Below are positions 1 to 8,111 of a stretch of DNA of 64,000 bases, piece after piece. The notes beneath the pieces are model-generated. The model was given only the letters and a program-made list of their open reading frames with translations, had not been told where the DNA came from and did no database searches. The translations under genes and the position numbers were made by a program. This stretch comes from an uncultured Acetatifactor sp. (GTDB taxonomy: Bacteria > Bacillota > Clostridia > Lachnospirales > Lachnospiraceae), in assembly GCA_947581865.1 (NCBI GenBank), contig CANPWA010000010.1, forward strand, positions 21,326-85,325. Reading direction: 5' to 3'. The first letter of the stretch is position 1. Each line of letters opens with the position of its first letter.

Positions 1-59
1 CTGGTGTTGAGCCCGTCCAGTACCATCCCGGGAAACAGGGTCAGCACATGAAATCTCAT
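1..59 (-). CDS. trmD: tRNA (guanine-N1)-methyltransferase, N-terminal end only
   Basis: The first 19 or so codons of a minus-strand gene run off the left edge of the window. They read MRFHVLTLFPGMVLDGLNTS-like, which is the typical start of TrmD, the SAM-dependent enzyme that makes m1G37 in tRNAs and prevents +1 frameshifting. An ATG at 57-59 follows a GGAGG ribosome site eight bases away. It lies 24 bases downstream of rimM, the normal neighbour in the rpsP-rimM-trmD operon. Only the start is visible, so integrity cannot be judged. Confidence 0.85.
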   Translation of the reverse strand, partial: MRFHVLTLFPGMVLDGLNT

Positions 60-83
60 TGCAGCCTCCTTTTTCTTCCGGTT

Positions 84-617
84 TCAGCCCTTTTCTCCGG
101 ACGGCTCCTCATCCAAAAGCCCCTCCAGCACATGCACCCGGATCCACCCTTCTTCCACATTGACCTGAAGGATGCACTGTTTGATGGCGGGAAGCAAAAG
201 CTCCCTGCCGTCATTCATGTCTATGACATACACATCGTTCGCCCCGGTCTCCAGCACCTCCCGCAGCGTCCCGAGTTCCCTGTCCTGCTCATCCACAACC
301 TTGAGCCCCATCAGATCGGCGACAAAATACTCGTCCCTGCCCAGGCGCACGGCATCCTTTCTGGCAACCATAAGACTGCCCTGGCGGAATTTTTCCACAT
401 CATTGATGTCGTCTAACCCCTGAAACTTCAGAATCACCATCCGCTTAAAAAACCTGACACTCTCAATCTCCAGCTTTAGGCGCTGTCCCCTGATGTCCAG
501 GATCACTTCCTTCAGCCGTTTAAAACGCTTCGGGTCGTCTGTCGTGGGAAACACCTTCACCTCCCCTTTCAGCCCATGTGTGGAGGTGACGATCCCAACC
601 TGAAAATAATCTTCCAT
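84..617 (-). CDS. rimM: ribosome maturation factor RimM
   Basis: A 177-residue protein of normal RimM length. The N-terminal half (about residues 5-90, beginning YFQVGIVTSTHGLKGEVKV) is the RimM beta-barrel. The C-terminal half (about 98-170, with YFVADLMGLKVVD and LLPAIKQCI) is a PRC-barrel that binds ribosomal protein S19. RimM helps assemble the head of the 30S subunit. It sits directly upstream of trmD and downstream of khpA/rpsP, but a strong terminator-like hairpin lies between khpA and rimM, so its expression may depend on read-through or an unseen promoter. Confidence 0.95.
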   Translation of the reverse strand: MEDYFQVGIVTSTHGLKGEVKVFPTTDDPKRFKRLKEVILDIRGQRLKLEIESVRFFKRMVILKFQGLDDINDVEKFRQGSLMVARKDAVRLGRDEYFVADLMGLKVVDEQDRELGTLREVLETGANDVYVIDMNDGRELLLPAIKQCILQVNVEEGWIRVHVLEGLLDEEPSGEKG

Positions 618-696
618 CCTCTAATCCTTTTTCAAACCTTTCCGCGGGCTACCGTCTATCTTCCTGCGCGTGTGCGCCTGTTTCCATGCCGTTCAG

Positions 697-730
697 AAAA
701 AAAGGAGAAACATGACCCGCACGTTTCTCC
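697..730 (-). terminator. intrinsic terminator between khpA and rimM
   Basis: On the minus strand an 11-bp stem (arms 720-730 and 704-714, one G-U pair, 5-base loop 715-719) is followed by seven T residues (703 down to 697). It follows the khpA stop codon by six bases. It should end or attenuate the ylxM-ffh-rpsP-khpA transcript before rimM-trmD. Confidence 0.8.
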
Positions 731-736
731 CCGATC

Positions 737-967
737 TCAGACGATTTCCACGTCCACTCTTGTATTATCTTTGGACGATGCCGCCTTCACCACAGTGCGG
801 ATTGCCTTGGCAATTCTGCCCTGCTTTCCGATGACCTTACCCATATCGGAAGCAGCCACATGCAGCTCAATGACGATATTTTTTCCTTCTGTCTTCTCCG
901 TCACAACAACCTCATCCGGATGATCCACAAGTGCCTTTGCAACTACTTCAACTAATTCCTTCATCAT
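737..967 (-). CDS. khpA: KH-domain RNA-binding protein KhpA (YlqC family)
   Basis: A 76-residue protein consisting almost wholly of one type II KH domain. The GxxG RNA-binding loop is seen in GKVIGKQGRIAKAI (about residues 42-55). Family members pair with KhpB/Jag and bind many RNAs, affecting cell division and translation in Firmicutes. The gene lies 21 bases after rpsP, the conserved position of this family. The length is normal and the start ATG is preceded by a GGAGG site. Confidence 0.93.
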   Translation of the reverse strand: MMKELVEVVAKALVDHPDEVVVTEKTEGKNIVIELHVAASDMGKVIGKQGRIAKAIRTVVKAASSKDNTRVDVEIV

Positions 968-988
968 CCACCTCCAAAGAACTGATTC

Positions 989-1234
989 TTATTTCTCGAT
1001 GCCGGCCGCCTTGAACAGTTTTCCTACTACCTCTGTGGGCTGAGCGCCGTTTGCCAGCCATTTCTTAGCAAGCTCCTCATCGATCTTAAAAGTGCTGGGA
1101 TCCGTGTTGGGATCATAGGTGCCGATCTCCTCGATAAATCTGCCGTCTCTGGGAGAACGGGAATCAGCTACGATGATTCTATAAAAAGGAGCCTTCTTCT
1201 GTCCCATTCTTCTCAATCTGATTTTTACTGCCAT
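989..1234 (-). CDS. rpsP: 30S ribosomal protein S16
   Basis: 81 residues, starting [20 protein letters not shown], the standard S16 N-terminus; [16 protein letters not shown] is the second conserved block. S16 binds 16S rRNA in the 30S body and is needed early in assembly. The gene sits between ffh and khpA in the common Firmicutes order. A GGAGG-like site precedes the ATG. Confidence 0.97.
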   Translation of the reverse strand: MAVKIRLRRMGQKKAPFYRIIVADSRSPRDGRFIEEIGTYDPNTDPSTFKIDEELAKKWLANGAQPTEVVGKLFKAAGIEK

Positions 1235-1290
1235 TTCTTTTTCCTCCCTGTGGAATAAAATATTGTTGTCTGCCCCGAAGGGCTGTATGC

Positions 1291-2667
1291 TCAGAAGGGA
1301 AATCCACCCTTCTTACCGCCGAAACCTCCCAGACCGCCGAACATTCCGCCGTGGCGTTTCCCTCTGCCGCCCATCTGCTTCATCAGCTTCTGGCTCTGTT
1401 CAAACTGCTTGACAAAGCGGTTCACCTCAGCGATGTCCACACCGGCCCCCCTGGCGATCCTATGTTTTCTGTGAGGGCTTAACAGTTTGGGGTTGCTGCG
1501 CTCCTCCAAGGTCATGGAGAGCACGATCGCCTCCATATGTTTTAACTGCTTTTCATCGATCACAGACTCTAAGTCCCCCGCCTTGATGCCAAGCCCCGGA
1601 AGCATCCCCAGAATACTGGTCAGACCTCCCATGTTGCGCATCTGCTTCATACTCTCGAGATAGTCGTTGAAGTCGAACTTTCCTTTCTGCATCCGACCCG
1701 CCATCTCGCGTCCCTTGTCCTCGTCGATGTCGATATTTTCCTGCGCTTTCTCGATCAGGGAGAGCACATCCCCCATGCCCAGGATCCGGCTCGCCATTCT
1801 GTCCGGGTAAAACTGCTCCAGATCGGAGAGTTTCTCGCCCATGCTCACAAAGAGAATGGGTCTGCCTGTCACAGCCTTTATGGAAAGTGCCGCACCGCCG
1901 CGGGTGTCGCCGTCCATCTTGGACAGCACCACACCGTCGATGCCCACCTTTTCGTCAAATTCCTTCGCCACATTCACGGCGTCCTGACCGGTCATGGCAT
2001 CCACCACCAGCAGGGTCTGATGAACCGTCACCTGCCGCTTGATCTCCTGCAGCTCCGCCATCATGTCCTCGTCCACATGAAGACGTCCCGCCGTATCCAG
2101 GATCACCACATTATGCCCGTTCTTCTCTGCGTAGCGGACTGCCTCTCCGGCAATCTCTGCAGGCTTGTGACCGGTGCCCATGTCGAACACCTCCACATCC
2201 ACTTTTTTGCCGTTTACATGAAGCTGCTCCACCGCTGCCGGCCGATAAATGTCACAGGCGACCAGCAGGGATTTCTTTCCCTTCTGTTTGAGTTTTCCCG
2301 CGATCTTGGCGGTTGCGGTGGTCTTACCCGCACCCTGAAGCCCCGCCATCATGATGACCGTGACGGACTTGCCGGGCTGCATGGCGATCTCCGTGGTCTC
2401 GCTCCCCATGAGAGAAGTCATCTCCTCGTTTACGATCTTGATGACCATCTGACCGGGGTTGAGCCCATTCATCACATCCTGACCGATGGCTCGCTCCTCC
2501 ACGGACTTCACAAACTGCTTAACCACCTTGAAGTTGACATCCGCCTCCAAAAGAGCCATCTTGACTTCCTTTAAGGCAGTCTTTACATCCTCCTCGGTCA
2601 GACGTCCCTTGCCGCGCAGGTTTTTAAACACACTCTGCAGTTTGTCCGTTAAACTCTCAAACGCCAT
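1291..2667 (-). CDS. ffh: signal recognition particle protein Ffh (SRP54)
   Basis: The GTPase and RNA-binding subunit of the bacterial signal recognition particle, which brings nascent membrane and secreted proteins to FtsY and SecYEG. The N domain is at residues 1-85, and the G domain carries the P-loop GLQGAGKTT (109-117), DTAGRL and TRGGAAL motifs. A methionine/glycine-rich M domain (from about 325) holds the SRP RNA-binding segment SNPKLL...RIARGAG. I chose the ATG at 2665-2667 (MAFESL), with GAGG eight bases upstream. A TTG two codons further up would add only MG. Length about 458, normal for the family. It follows ylxM, its usual partner. Confidence 0.97.
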   Translation of the reverse strand: MAFESLTDKLQSVFKNLRGKGRLTEEDVKTALKEVKMALLEADVNFKVVKQFVKSVEERAIGQDVMNGLNPGQMVIKIVNEEMTSLMGSETTEIAMQPGKSVTVIMMAGLQGAGKTTATAKIAGKLKQKGKKSLLVACDIYRPAAVEQLHVNGKKVDVEVFDMGTGHKPAEIAGEAVRYAEKNGHNVVILDTAGRLHVDEDMMAELQEIKRQVTVHQTLLVVDAMTGQDAVNVAKEFDEKVGIDGVVLSKMDGDTRGGAALSIKAVTGRPILFVSMGEKLSDLEQFYPDRMASRILGMGDVLSLIEKAQENIDIDEDKGREMAGRMQKGKFDFNDYLESMKQMRNMGGLTSILGMLPGLGIKAGDLESVIDEKQLKHMEAIVLSMTLEERSNPKLLSPHRKHRIARGAGVDIAEVNRFVKQFEQSQKLMKQMGGRGKRHGGMFGGLGGFGGKKGGFPF

Positions 2668-2711
2668 TCCCAATCCTCAACCAATCCTGCCGCCATAAAT
2701 CCGTGAGTACC

Positions 2712-3065
2712 TTACAGCTCTTCCAAAAGCTCTCCCGCAAGCTCCCGGATCCGTCCCATACAGTCACCGACGGACGCACCCGGATCCTCTGCGGCGCGCT
2801 GCGCCAGCTGTTCAATTTCCCGGATCCTGCCTTTTGCGCCGACAAACCGTTCCACCAGATGGAGCTTTGCCTCATAATCCTGCAGGATCCTGTCGCAGCG
2901 CCGGAGCAGATCGTGGACGCCCTGCCTGCTGATGCCGTGCTCCTGGGCAATTTCTCCCAGAGACATATCATGATAGACCGCATCCTCATAAATTCTTTTC
3001 TGATGATCTGTCAGCAGCTCTCCATAAAAATCATAGAGGAGACCCTGCTCAAAAATCTTCTCCAT
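2712..3065 (-). CDS. ylxM: YlxM family helix-turn-helix protein (UPF0122)
   Basis: A roughly 117-residue protein with a sigma-70 region-4-like helix-turn-helix: LTDHQKRIYEDAVYHD (helices 1-2) and SLGEIAQEHGISRQGVHDLL (recognition helix). YlxM proteins sit upstream of ffh in Firmicutes and bind the SRP GTPase in streptococci, which fits the position here. The ATG at 3063-3065 is placed seven bases from an AGGGTGA site. A GTG three codons upstream (3072-3074) is also possible. A near-consensus promoter lies about 45 bases upstream, so this is the first gene of the ffh-rpsP transcript. Confidence 0.92.
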   Translation of the reverse strand: MEKIFEQGLLYDFYGELLTDHQKRIYEDAVYHDMSLGEIAQEHGISRQGVHDLLRRCDRILQDYEAKLHLVERFVGAKGRIREIEQLAQRAAEDPGASVGDCMGRIRELAGELLEEL

Positions 3066-3107
3066 GGCACTCACCCTGACGATCCGTGCTTTTTGACCGT
3101 CTTTGCT

Positions 3108-3136
3108 ATCATACTATAGATAAAAAGAGGTGTCAA
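3108..3136 (-). promoter_or_regulatory. sigma-A-type promoter of the ylxM-ffh operon
   Basis: TTGACA at 3131-3136 and TATGAT at 3108-3113 on the minus strand, with a 17-base spacer. The -35 box is inside a perfect 9-bp inverted repeat (3129-3137 with 3146-3154), which could be a regulator site or simply the terminator of an upstream unit. Confidence 0.8.
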
Positions 3137-3154
3137 GTATTTTTTCTTGACACC

Positions 3155-3405
3155 CTTCACTTTTATTCCTCCATCCTCAGCGATAAAAGGAGTTTCCTCT
3201 TTCTTCTTTTTCGGTTTGGGGGCTGGCATATAGCTGATTGCTGCTTTTATCGGTTTTACAAGCAGTCTGTCTTCATAGCCCGATATGTAATTTCATCCAA
3301 TTCGGATAACTGCCCTAAAATAAACTCTAAATTTGGCAGACTCATCAATAACATGGTCCACTTAAAAAGCGAAAAAGGAATCTCCAATTTTTCCCTTTTA
3401 CAAAC
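3155..3405. other. intergenic region between ylxM promoter and the DUF402 gene
   Basis: About 250 bases with no convincing gene. On the minus strand a short open stretch (about 45 codons, ending near 3266, with LPNLEFILGQLSELDEITYR) reads protein-like but has no good ribosome site and may be a remnant. I see no promoter or terminator that I would defend here. Confidence 0.3.
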
Positions 3406-3948
3406 TCAGATTTCATTCAAACACATATATGTGTACGATATAAATTGCTCCATATCCCTTAACAGCCCCTCCTGCAATTTATGACAGGTATCCAGCGCAA
3501 GCTGATATTGTTCTCTTGAAATGTCATTCATGGAAAGGGCTTCTTCCAATTCATCCCGATCATCCTCAATGATCGTTCCATCCGGATATACGATCAAATC
3601 CAGGTAAAGGTCTTCAAAATATGGAACCCCGTCCTGGTCCACGCCGCAAGATGCCGTCATATCTATATACCACAAAAGAATATCGTTCTTTTCATTTAGC
3701 ATTGCCGTTATGCAATAAAAGTCATTTTCCGGCAATATGGACAGCCATTTCAATCCTTCATCGCATACAGTGATATTTTCGCCATGAAATCTCCAGATCT
3801 GGGGCGCCGTTACCTTTTCTATATCGATCAGTCCAATATAGCCTTCCAACCCATTTATTTTTACTCGTTTCCCGTGAATCGTCCTTTTCTCAATACATTT
3901 CCATTCATCATAAGACAGCCTTTTTTTCTTCACATATGCCTCCTTCAT
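3406..3948 (-). CDS. DUF402 family protein (putative nucleoside di/triphosphate phosphatase)
   Basis: 180 residues. The middle and C-terminal parts match the DUF402 fold: RFHGENITVCDEGLKWL, then LWYIDMTA, then YFEDLYLDLIVYPDG and IIEDDRDELEEAL. The acidic cluster of the last motif is where the family binds divalent metal. Characterised relatives hydrolyse nucleoside tri- and diphosphates or fluorophosphates, so the exact substrate is unknown here. The gene is 10 bases after a broken acetyltransferase gene. The ATG start at 3946-3948 has a GAAAGG-like site. It could be the last gene of the 5429-to-3406 group. Confidence 0.8.
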   Translation of the reverse strand: MKEAYVKKKRLSYDEWKCIEKRTIHGKRVKINGLEGYIGLIDIEKVTAPQIWRFHGENITVCDEGLKWLSILPENDFYCITAMLNEKNDILLWYIDMTASCGVDQDGVPYFEDLYLDLIVYPDGTIIEDDRDELEEALSMNDISREQYQLALDTCHKLQEGLLRDMEQFISYTYMCLNEI

Positions 3949-3958
3949 CCTTTCCCGT

Positions 3959-4662
3959 TCAGCCTATCGTACATAATTTCCCTCTGAGAACATACCCTAT
4001 TTTCTCATAACAGGCATTTGACGCAATGTAATCGGCATCTGTATAAAGCGTGGGAACATAGCCCTCATCTTTTGCCAGTTTCGTCACCTGATAAACTATA
4101 TTTTCAGCATAATGTTTCCTGCGAAACTCCGGACGGGTAAACACAAGGTTGACCGATGCCATGCTGCCCTGTGCCGCATATTTGCAGCAGGCAACAGAAT
4201 TTCTCTGTGAAACAGATCCATAAAGTCCACCAGTTCATCAACGTCCTCACTGTTGCAGCGATAAAGAAAACCGTCGGCGGTCTCAGCGGGCTTTACAGGA
4301 TTCGGGCAATCATACGCAAACATATTGGTAAGAACGGAAATCGGTTTACCATCTTTCACCGCCCGATCTATAAAATATTCTGCCAACTCATATTTGAGAT
4401 TAAAGCGATATCTGCCATTCAACAGGGAAGACTCTGCCGCGATCCGATACACTTTCTCCTTTTCCGCTTCAGACACATCATCCGGAGTCCATATCCATAC
4501 CGGAAACGGATTACAGGTAAAGCAAATGATCATCCTTTCGTGGTCGGTCAAGATCAGCTCGCATTTCCCGCCAATGATACGCCGAAGGACAAAAAACGTA
4601 TATTTGTCACTCTCCAATAATTGATAATCTCTCTCATCTGCAAAGTTATCCATCGCATTCAC
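3959..4662 (-). pseudogene. GNAT family N-acetyltransferase, frameshifted and internally shortened
   Basis: Two reading frames together make one damaged acetyltransferase. The upstream part (4662 to about 4160) has the N-terminal region common to two-domain GNATs (ending EDVDELVDFMDLFHRE). The downstream part (to 3959) carries the acetyl-CoA-binding core: ASVNLVFTRPEFRRKHYAENIV and ACYEKIGYVLRG. The frames meet near 4155-4200. Joining them leaves too few residues between DLFHRE and the VNLVFTRP strand, so an internal deletion with loss of frame is likelier than a single missing base. The start is GTG at 4660-4662, overlapping the stop of the upstream gene, or ATG at 4651-4653. Sequencing error is the alternative explanation. 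Confidence 0.7.
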
Positions 4663-5429
4663 CTCAAAGCGCCGATTTCGGATTCTTTCAACGCCTCACT
4701 CAAACTTTCCGGGATCCCCCTGGGACCTCTCACCGCATGGATGCCATACGTTTCGCTCAACACATCCAAAGGAAACCGATCCGGTTGATAGCGTTTCAGC
4801 AATTTTATTTTCATAAGGCTTGTCATATGGACTTTCCCGTCATCATAACGGCAGGGAATATCCGTCTGCGTCACCCTGCATTTATAAAGGATCGCCGAAA
4901 CCGGAGCGGCGACATACAAAAACACGGTGTCCCCCGTTTTGATCCCCCTGCCCTGTTTCCAGTCGATCTTTGTTTCTTTCAAAAAAGCCGCTTCCACATC
5001 ATAGTATTTCGGATTGGCCGGAATGAGCCACTCCCTTGCGGGTCTGAGCGCCTGTTTTGTCTGGGCGGATGCGGTTGCCATATAACTTTCCTCCACCCAT
5101 CTGCAGATTTCGTCAAACAAAACCTCGCCCTGCAGGGAGATGGAGATCCAATTTCCTTTTCTGATATGATAGCCCCGGAAAAACCCTTCCTGCCGTACCA
5201 GGATATCCGCGAGAAACGGATCCGATATCTTCACATTCAGAATATCCACTATTTCCTCCGTTTCCAGTCCCAGCCTATTGCCCGGCACGTCCATCACAAG
5301 CGCAAACCACTTTTGATTGTCCCCATGCCGGAAGACCGTATAACCGGGATAGCGCCTCCATAAATATTCCGGAGAGGCCTTATATTGTTTCTTTAGATAA
5401 GCGAACAGCTGATCCCTGAAAGACCTCAT
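4659..5429 (-). CDS. YjbR/MmcQ-domain protein with C-terminal EVE/PUA-like domain
   Basis: 256 residues in two parts. Residues 1-120 resemble the YjbR/MmcQ (DUF419) fold: YLWRRYPGYTVFRHGDNQKWFALVMDV and GYHIRKGNWISISLQG. Residues 130-256 look like an EVE/PUA-type domain: WLIPANPKYYDVEAAF followed by KTGDTVFLYVAAPVSAILYKC, the pattern of proteins that bind modified bases or nucleic acids. Function of the fusion is not known to me. Its stop overlaps the start of the GNAT gene (GTGA), so the two were translationally coupled. The ATG is preceded by GGGAGGAATATAT. Confidence 0.7.
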   Translation of the reverse strand: MRSFRDQLFAYLKKQYKASPEYLWRRYPGYTVFRHGDNQKWFALVMDVPGNRLGLETEEIVDILNVKISDPFLADILVRQEGFFRGYHIRKGNWISISLQGEVLFDEICRWVEESYMATASAQTKQALRPAREWLIPANPKYYDVEAAFLKETKIDWKQGRGIKTGDTVFLYVAAPVSAILYKCRVTQTDIPCRYDDGKVHMTSLMKIKLLKRYQPDRFPLDVLSETYGIHAVRGPRGIPESLSEALKESEIGALR

Positions 5430-5461
5430 ATATATTCCTCCCGTTCCAAACGATCATGAGT

Positions 5462-6268
5462 CTACAAGATCAGAAATTTGTATTTTTCCACACTGTAAAG
5501 CGGCACAAAAGGCAGCAGGATCGGAACCGTCTTTACATACTCCCGATACTCCGGATCCGAGCCATAATTCTTATTCTGCCGCACCTCCAGCCGTCTGGCG
5601 CCGCTGAACATCACAAAGACGATTCCCGCATACCCCAGCAGCGCGACGATCCACTGTCCCACCGACCGAAAAGACGTGATCCCCACCACCAGAACGCCCG
5701 TCCACAAGATCAACTCTCCGAGATAATTGGGACAGCGCACGAACCGAAACAAGCCCTTGTCGCAAAAACGCTTCGGGTCGATCTTTTTCTGCCGACTCTT
5801 GCTCAGATCCGACAAAGACTCCAGCAGGATCCCGCCAGCCATCAGAACCGTACCGATCACAAAGGATACCGTGCAGCCGGTGTCGCCGTTATCGTAACGA
5901 TAGAAAATCGGCGATACCATAAACAAATACAGAATACCGCAGAAGATCCACAGCATTGCCTTCAGCCACAGCTTCATACCGGAGCCGTCTTTGATTTCCG
6001 TCGTCATGTGCCTGCGATAGCTGCTGCTCTTTACTTCCCGATATAACAGATACCCGCTGAGCCGTAACCCATACACTATCAGGAGCAGACAGCTAAGCGC
6101 CGCCGGAACGCTGAGCCCGTCCCGCAGCAGGATCAGCATCGCCGCTCCCTGCCCGGCAATCGCCAGCCCATAACCGATCGAGATGAAATACACATATTTG
6201 TAAAAACCGATCATGCAGCACACCAGCGCCACCAGAAACAGAACTCCAAATTCCATAGAAAATGCCAT
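5462..6268 (-). CDS. DUF1295 family membrane protein (steroid 5-alpha-reductase/ICMT-like fold)
   Basis: 268 residues with about six or seven hydrophobic segments. The C-terminal block FRFVRCPNYLGELILWTGV followed by YREYVKTVPILLPFVP is the signature of DUF1295, a family related to steroid 5-alpha-reductases and isoprenylcysteine methyltransferases. Bacterial substrates are not established. The ATG at 6266-6268 follows GAGGGAGATGAGTTT. An extended -10 (TGATATACT) lies just upstream at about 6292-6300, so it probably has its own promoter. No partner gene nearby explains its role. Confidence 0.75.
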   Translation of the reverse strand: MAFSMEFGVLFLVALVCCMIGFYKYVYFISIGYGLAIAGQGAAMLILLRDGLSVPAALSCLLLIVYGLRLSGYLLYREVKSSSYRRHMTTEIKDGSGMKLWLKAMLWIFCGILYLFMVSPIFYRYDNGDTGCTVSFVIGTVLMAGGILLESLSDLSKSRQKKIDPKRFCDKGLFRFVRCPNYLGELILWTGVLVVGITSFRSVGQWIVALLGYAGIVFVMFSGARRLEVRQNKNYGSDPEYREYVKTVPILLPFVPLYSVEKYKFLIL

Positions 6269-6403
6269 AAACTCATCTCCCTCTTTTTCTTTGAGTATAT
6301 CAAAATACTCTGGCTTCTAAAACAAATATCACAAATGACAAATCATGATATATTCTTCCTCATTTTCATCTGCAACTTCAAATCCCGTTCTTTGAAACGG
6401 GAA

Positions 6404-6769
6404 TTATTCCACTGTATAGCCTGCATCCGCAAGCGCTTCCGTAGCTTTGTCAAAATTATTCGCTTTTACGAGAATGTAATCGGTATTAAAGCTGGACACT
6501 GCAAATATACCGATTCCACTTTCTGCGAGAACGCCTGATATTTTCGATAATACTCCGATCAGAGAAAAATCAAGGACTCCCTGAATACGAAATCCTTTCC
6601 ACCCGTCATCACGGGCAGTCGTATTCTTGGGCGTATCCGCTGTTTTGCAGACAAGGGACAGTTCTTCGTCCGTCTTTGCGATAAACGAGAACTCATGACC
6701 CAAATCGATATCCTCCACACTCGCCACTTGACATACTGTGAAATCATACGGCAGCCTTTTTAATTTCAT
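6404..6769 (-). CDS. ACT-domain regulatory protein
   Basis: About 121 residues from MKLKRLPYDFTVCQV. The N-terminal half resembles the paired ACT fold of the DUF/CASTOR-like ACT_7 proteins (ASVEDIDLGHEFSFIAKTDEELSLVC), and the C-terminal half is a clear ACT domain (FSLIGVLSKISGVLAESGIGIFAVSSFNTDYILV). ACT domains bind small ligands, usually amino acids; the ligand here is not predictable. A TTG start 24 codons further upstream is open but lacks a good ribosome site. A weak hairpin (6383-6402) follows the stop. Confidence 0.8.
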   Translation of the reverse strand: MKLKRLPYDFTVCQVASVEDIDLGHEFSFIAKTDEELSLVCKTADTPKNTTARDDGWKGFRIQGVLDFSLIGVLSKISGVLAESGIGIFAVSSFNTDYILVKANNFDKATEALADAGYTVE

Positions 6770-6798
6770 TTCGTTCTGCTTTATAAACTCGGATCTGT

Positions 6799-7129
6799 TC
6801 AATGTAAAAAACCCCGCCTTTCCGCTTTCCGCGTCTTCCAATAAGACGTTTTATTCTCGGAATGCCTATAACTTGCCCACGCTGCAATAGATACAAAAAT
6901 CCCGGCAGTGATCACGCTTCCACAGGGAATACGTTTCATTATTTTTCTATGCTCTTTTCATCTGTGATCATCTGAAACTTTGGCATATCCCTGCTGTCAT
7001 TCAGCATAGCGTTAAAACCTTTTTATCTTCATTAGCCCTAGCCATACATTCTGCCCTCAGACATAGCCTGTCCCGCTCCAATCCATTTCCAGACAAACGC
7101 AAATTCTGATAAGACCTATTTCTTGTCAT
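6799..7129 (-). other. chain of three overlapping mini reading frames, probably a degraded gene
   Basis: Three very short frames follow one another on the minus strand: 7129-7001 (42 codons), 7007-6939 (22 codons) and 6939-6799 (46 codons). They overlap by ATGCTGA and TAATG. The last begins MKRIPCGSVITAGIFVSIAA, a plausible single membrane segment. Read together they look like a small gene broken by frameshifts rather than three genes, but a set of small membrane peptides cannot be excluded. No family was recognised. Confidence 0.3.
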
Positions 7130-7293
7130 TTAATAACCGTTATATTTTATCTTCAAAAAGTCCGCAAACCCTTGAAAAGGCTAAATTTATAGCATGTGAG
7201 CTTGCCCTTAGCCTTTCTCTTGTATTATATCCTTTTCCCTTACGTTATGAACTCTCATAAAGGCAAAATAAGGGAAAGAAAAACCTGTAACAT

Positions 7294-7326
7294 ACAAGGA
7301 AAACTTGCTTCACAAGTTTTCCTTGT
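7294..7326. repeat. perfect 14-bp inverted repeat
   Basis: Arms ACAAGGAAAACTTG (7294-7307) and its exact complement (7313-7326) around a 5-base loop. There is no T-run on either side, so it is not a standard terminator. It lies in the otherwise gene-free stretch 7130-7482, where I see nothing else convincing. Confidence 0.75.
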
Positions 7327-7482
7327 CAAGTATTATAACATATTATGGACAGGACAGAAAGAACTGATTGAAATACTTTACCTCTTCTTTATGTAAATTA
7401 AAGTGCAAGCAGCACAGCACCCCTGATCCATTCACGTCTTGATTCGTTTTTTCAGAAACAACAATTCCTTTCTAAGCTTATC

Positions 7483-8085
7483 TTATTTTTCCAACCAGTA
7501 GCCGCTTACTTTCCATTCATCGTTTTCAATCGCAAAAGTTACGGAAAGATACGTCAAACTATCTTCTCCTGGAACAATAAACGGCTTGGATAAGGTATAT
7601 TTCTCAGTGTCTGACAGCCCACTGATACCGACCAGTCCGATAACGTCTCTCATATCCATATTTTCAACTTCTTCCGGATTTCCGTACACATCTATATCGT
7701 TACTGTAAGAAGCAGATAAAAAACCTTTTACAGCTTCCGCGTCACCATTAAAATAAGCCTGACAAAAATCCTCCATTTTCTGCCGCAGATTTTGCACTTC
7801 TTCGCTGCCTTGGATAGAGGGCATCTGTTCTTCCATTCCTTTTGTTTCTTGACTGTTTTCGGTATTATCCTCAGCTGCCGAATTAGACTCAGCAGCATTT
7901 GAAATGTCATGATCCTCATCCTTTGGTGAAATCTGGATATTTTGATCCGAGTTTTCGCTCAAAACACGGTCGCTTTTCTTATCTGTGTCGATTGTATTAT
8001 CCATATTACCTTTTGATGTTTTTCCACATGCACAACATAATACGAGGATCAATGTTACCGCAAAACATACATATACGTTTTTCAT
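7483..8085 (-). CDS. lipoprotein with a domain duplicated from the adjacent BlaR1-like protein
   Basis: 200 residues. A signal peptide with lipobox (LVLCCACGK, Cys about residue 20) predicts attachment to the outer face of the membrane. Residues 25-95 are a polar, Ser/Glu/Asp-rich linker. The last 105 residues (EEVQNLRQKMEDFCQAYF onward, ending EWKVSGYWLEK) are about 80 percent identical by eye to the C-terminus of the BlaR1-like protein encoded just upstream. The duplicated block is a mixed alpha/beta domain that resembles small NTF2-like or DUF4878-type lipoprotein domains, but I cannot name it. Only 26 bases separate the genes, so they are likely co-transcribed with blaI-blaR1. Confidence 0.8.
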   Translation of the reverse strand: MKNVYVCFAVTLILVLCCACGKTSKGNMDNTIDTDKKSDRVLSENSDQNIQISPKDEDHDISNAAESNSAAEDNTENSQETKGMEEQMPSIQGSEEVQNLRQKMEDFCQAYFNGDAEAVKGFLSASYSNDIDVYGNPEEVENMDMRDVIGLVGISGLSDTEKYTLSKPFIVPGEDSLTYLSVTFAIENDEWKVSGYWLEK

Positions 8086-8111
8086 GTAGTTTATTCCTTT
8101 CTAAACTTATC

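Noticed and set aside
7196..7396. 66-codon plus-strand frame across the 14-bp hairpin
   Set aside because: No ribosome site, composition follows AT-rich DNA, and the hairpin lies inside it.
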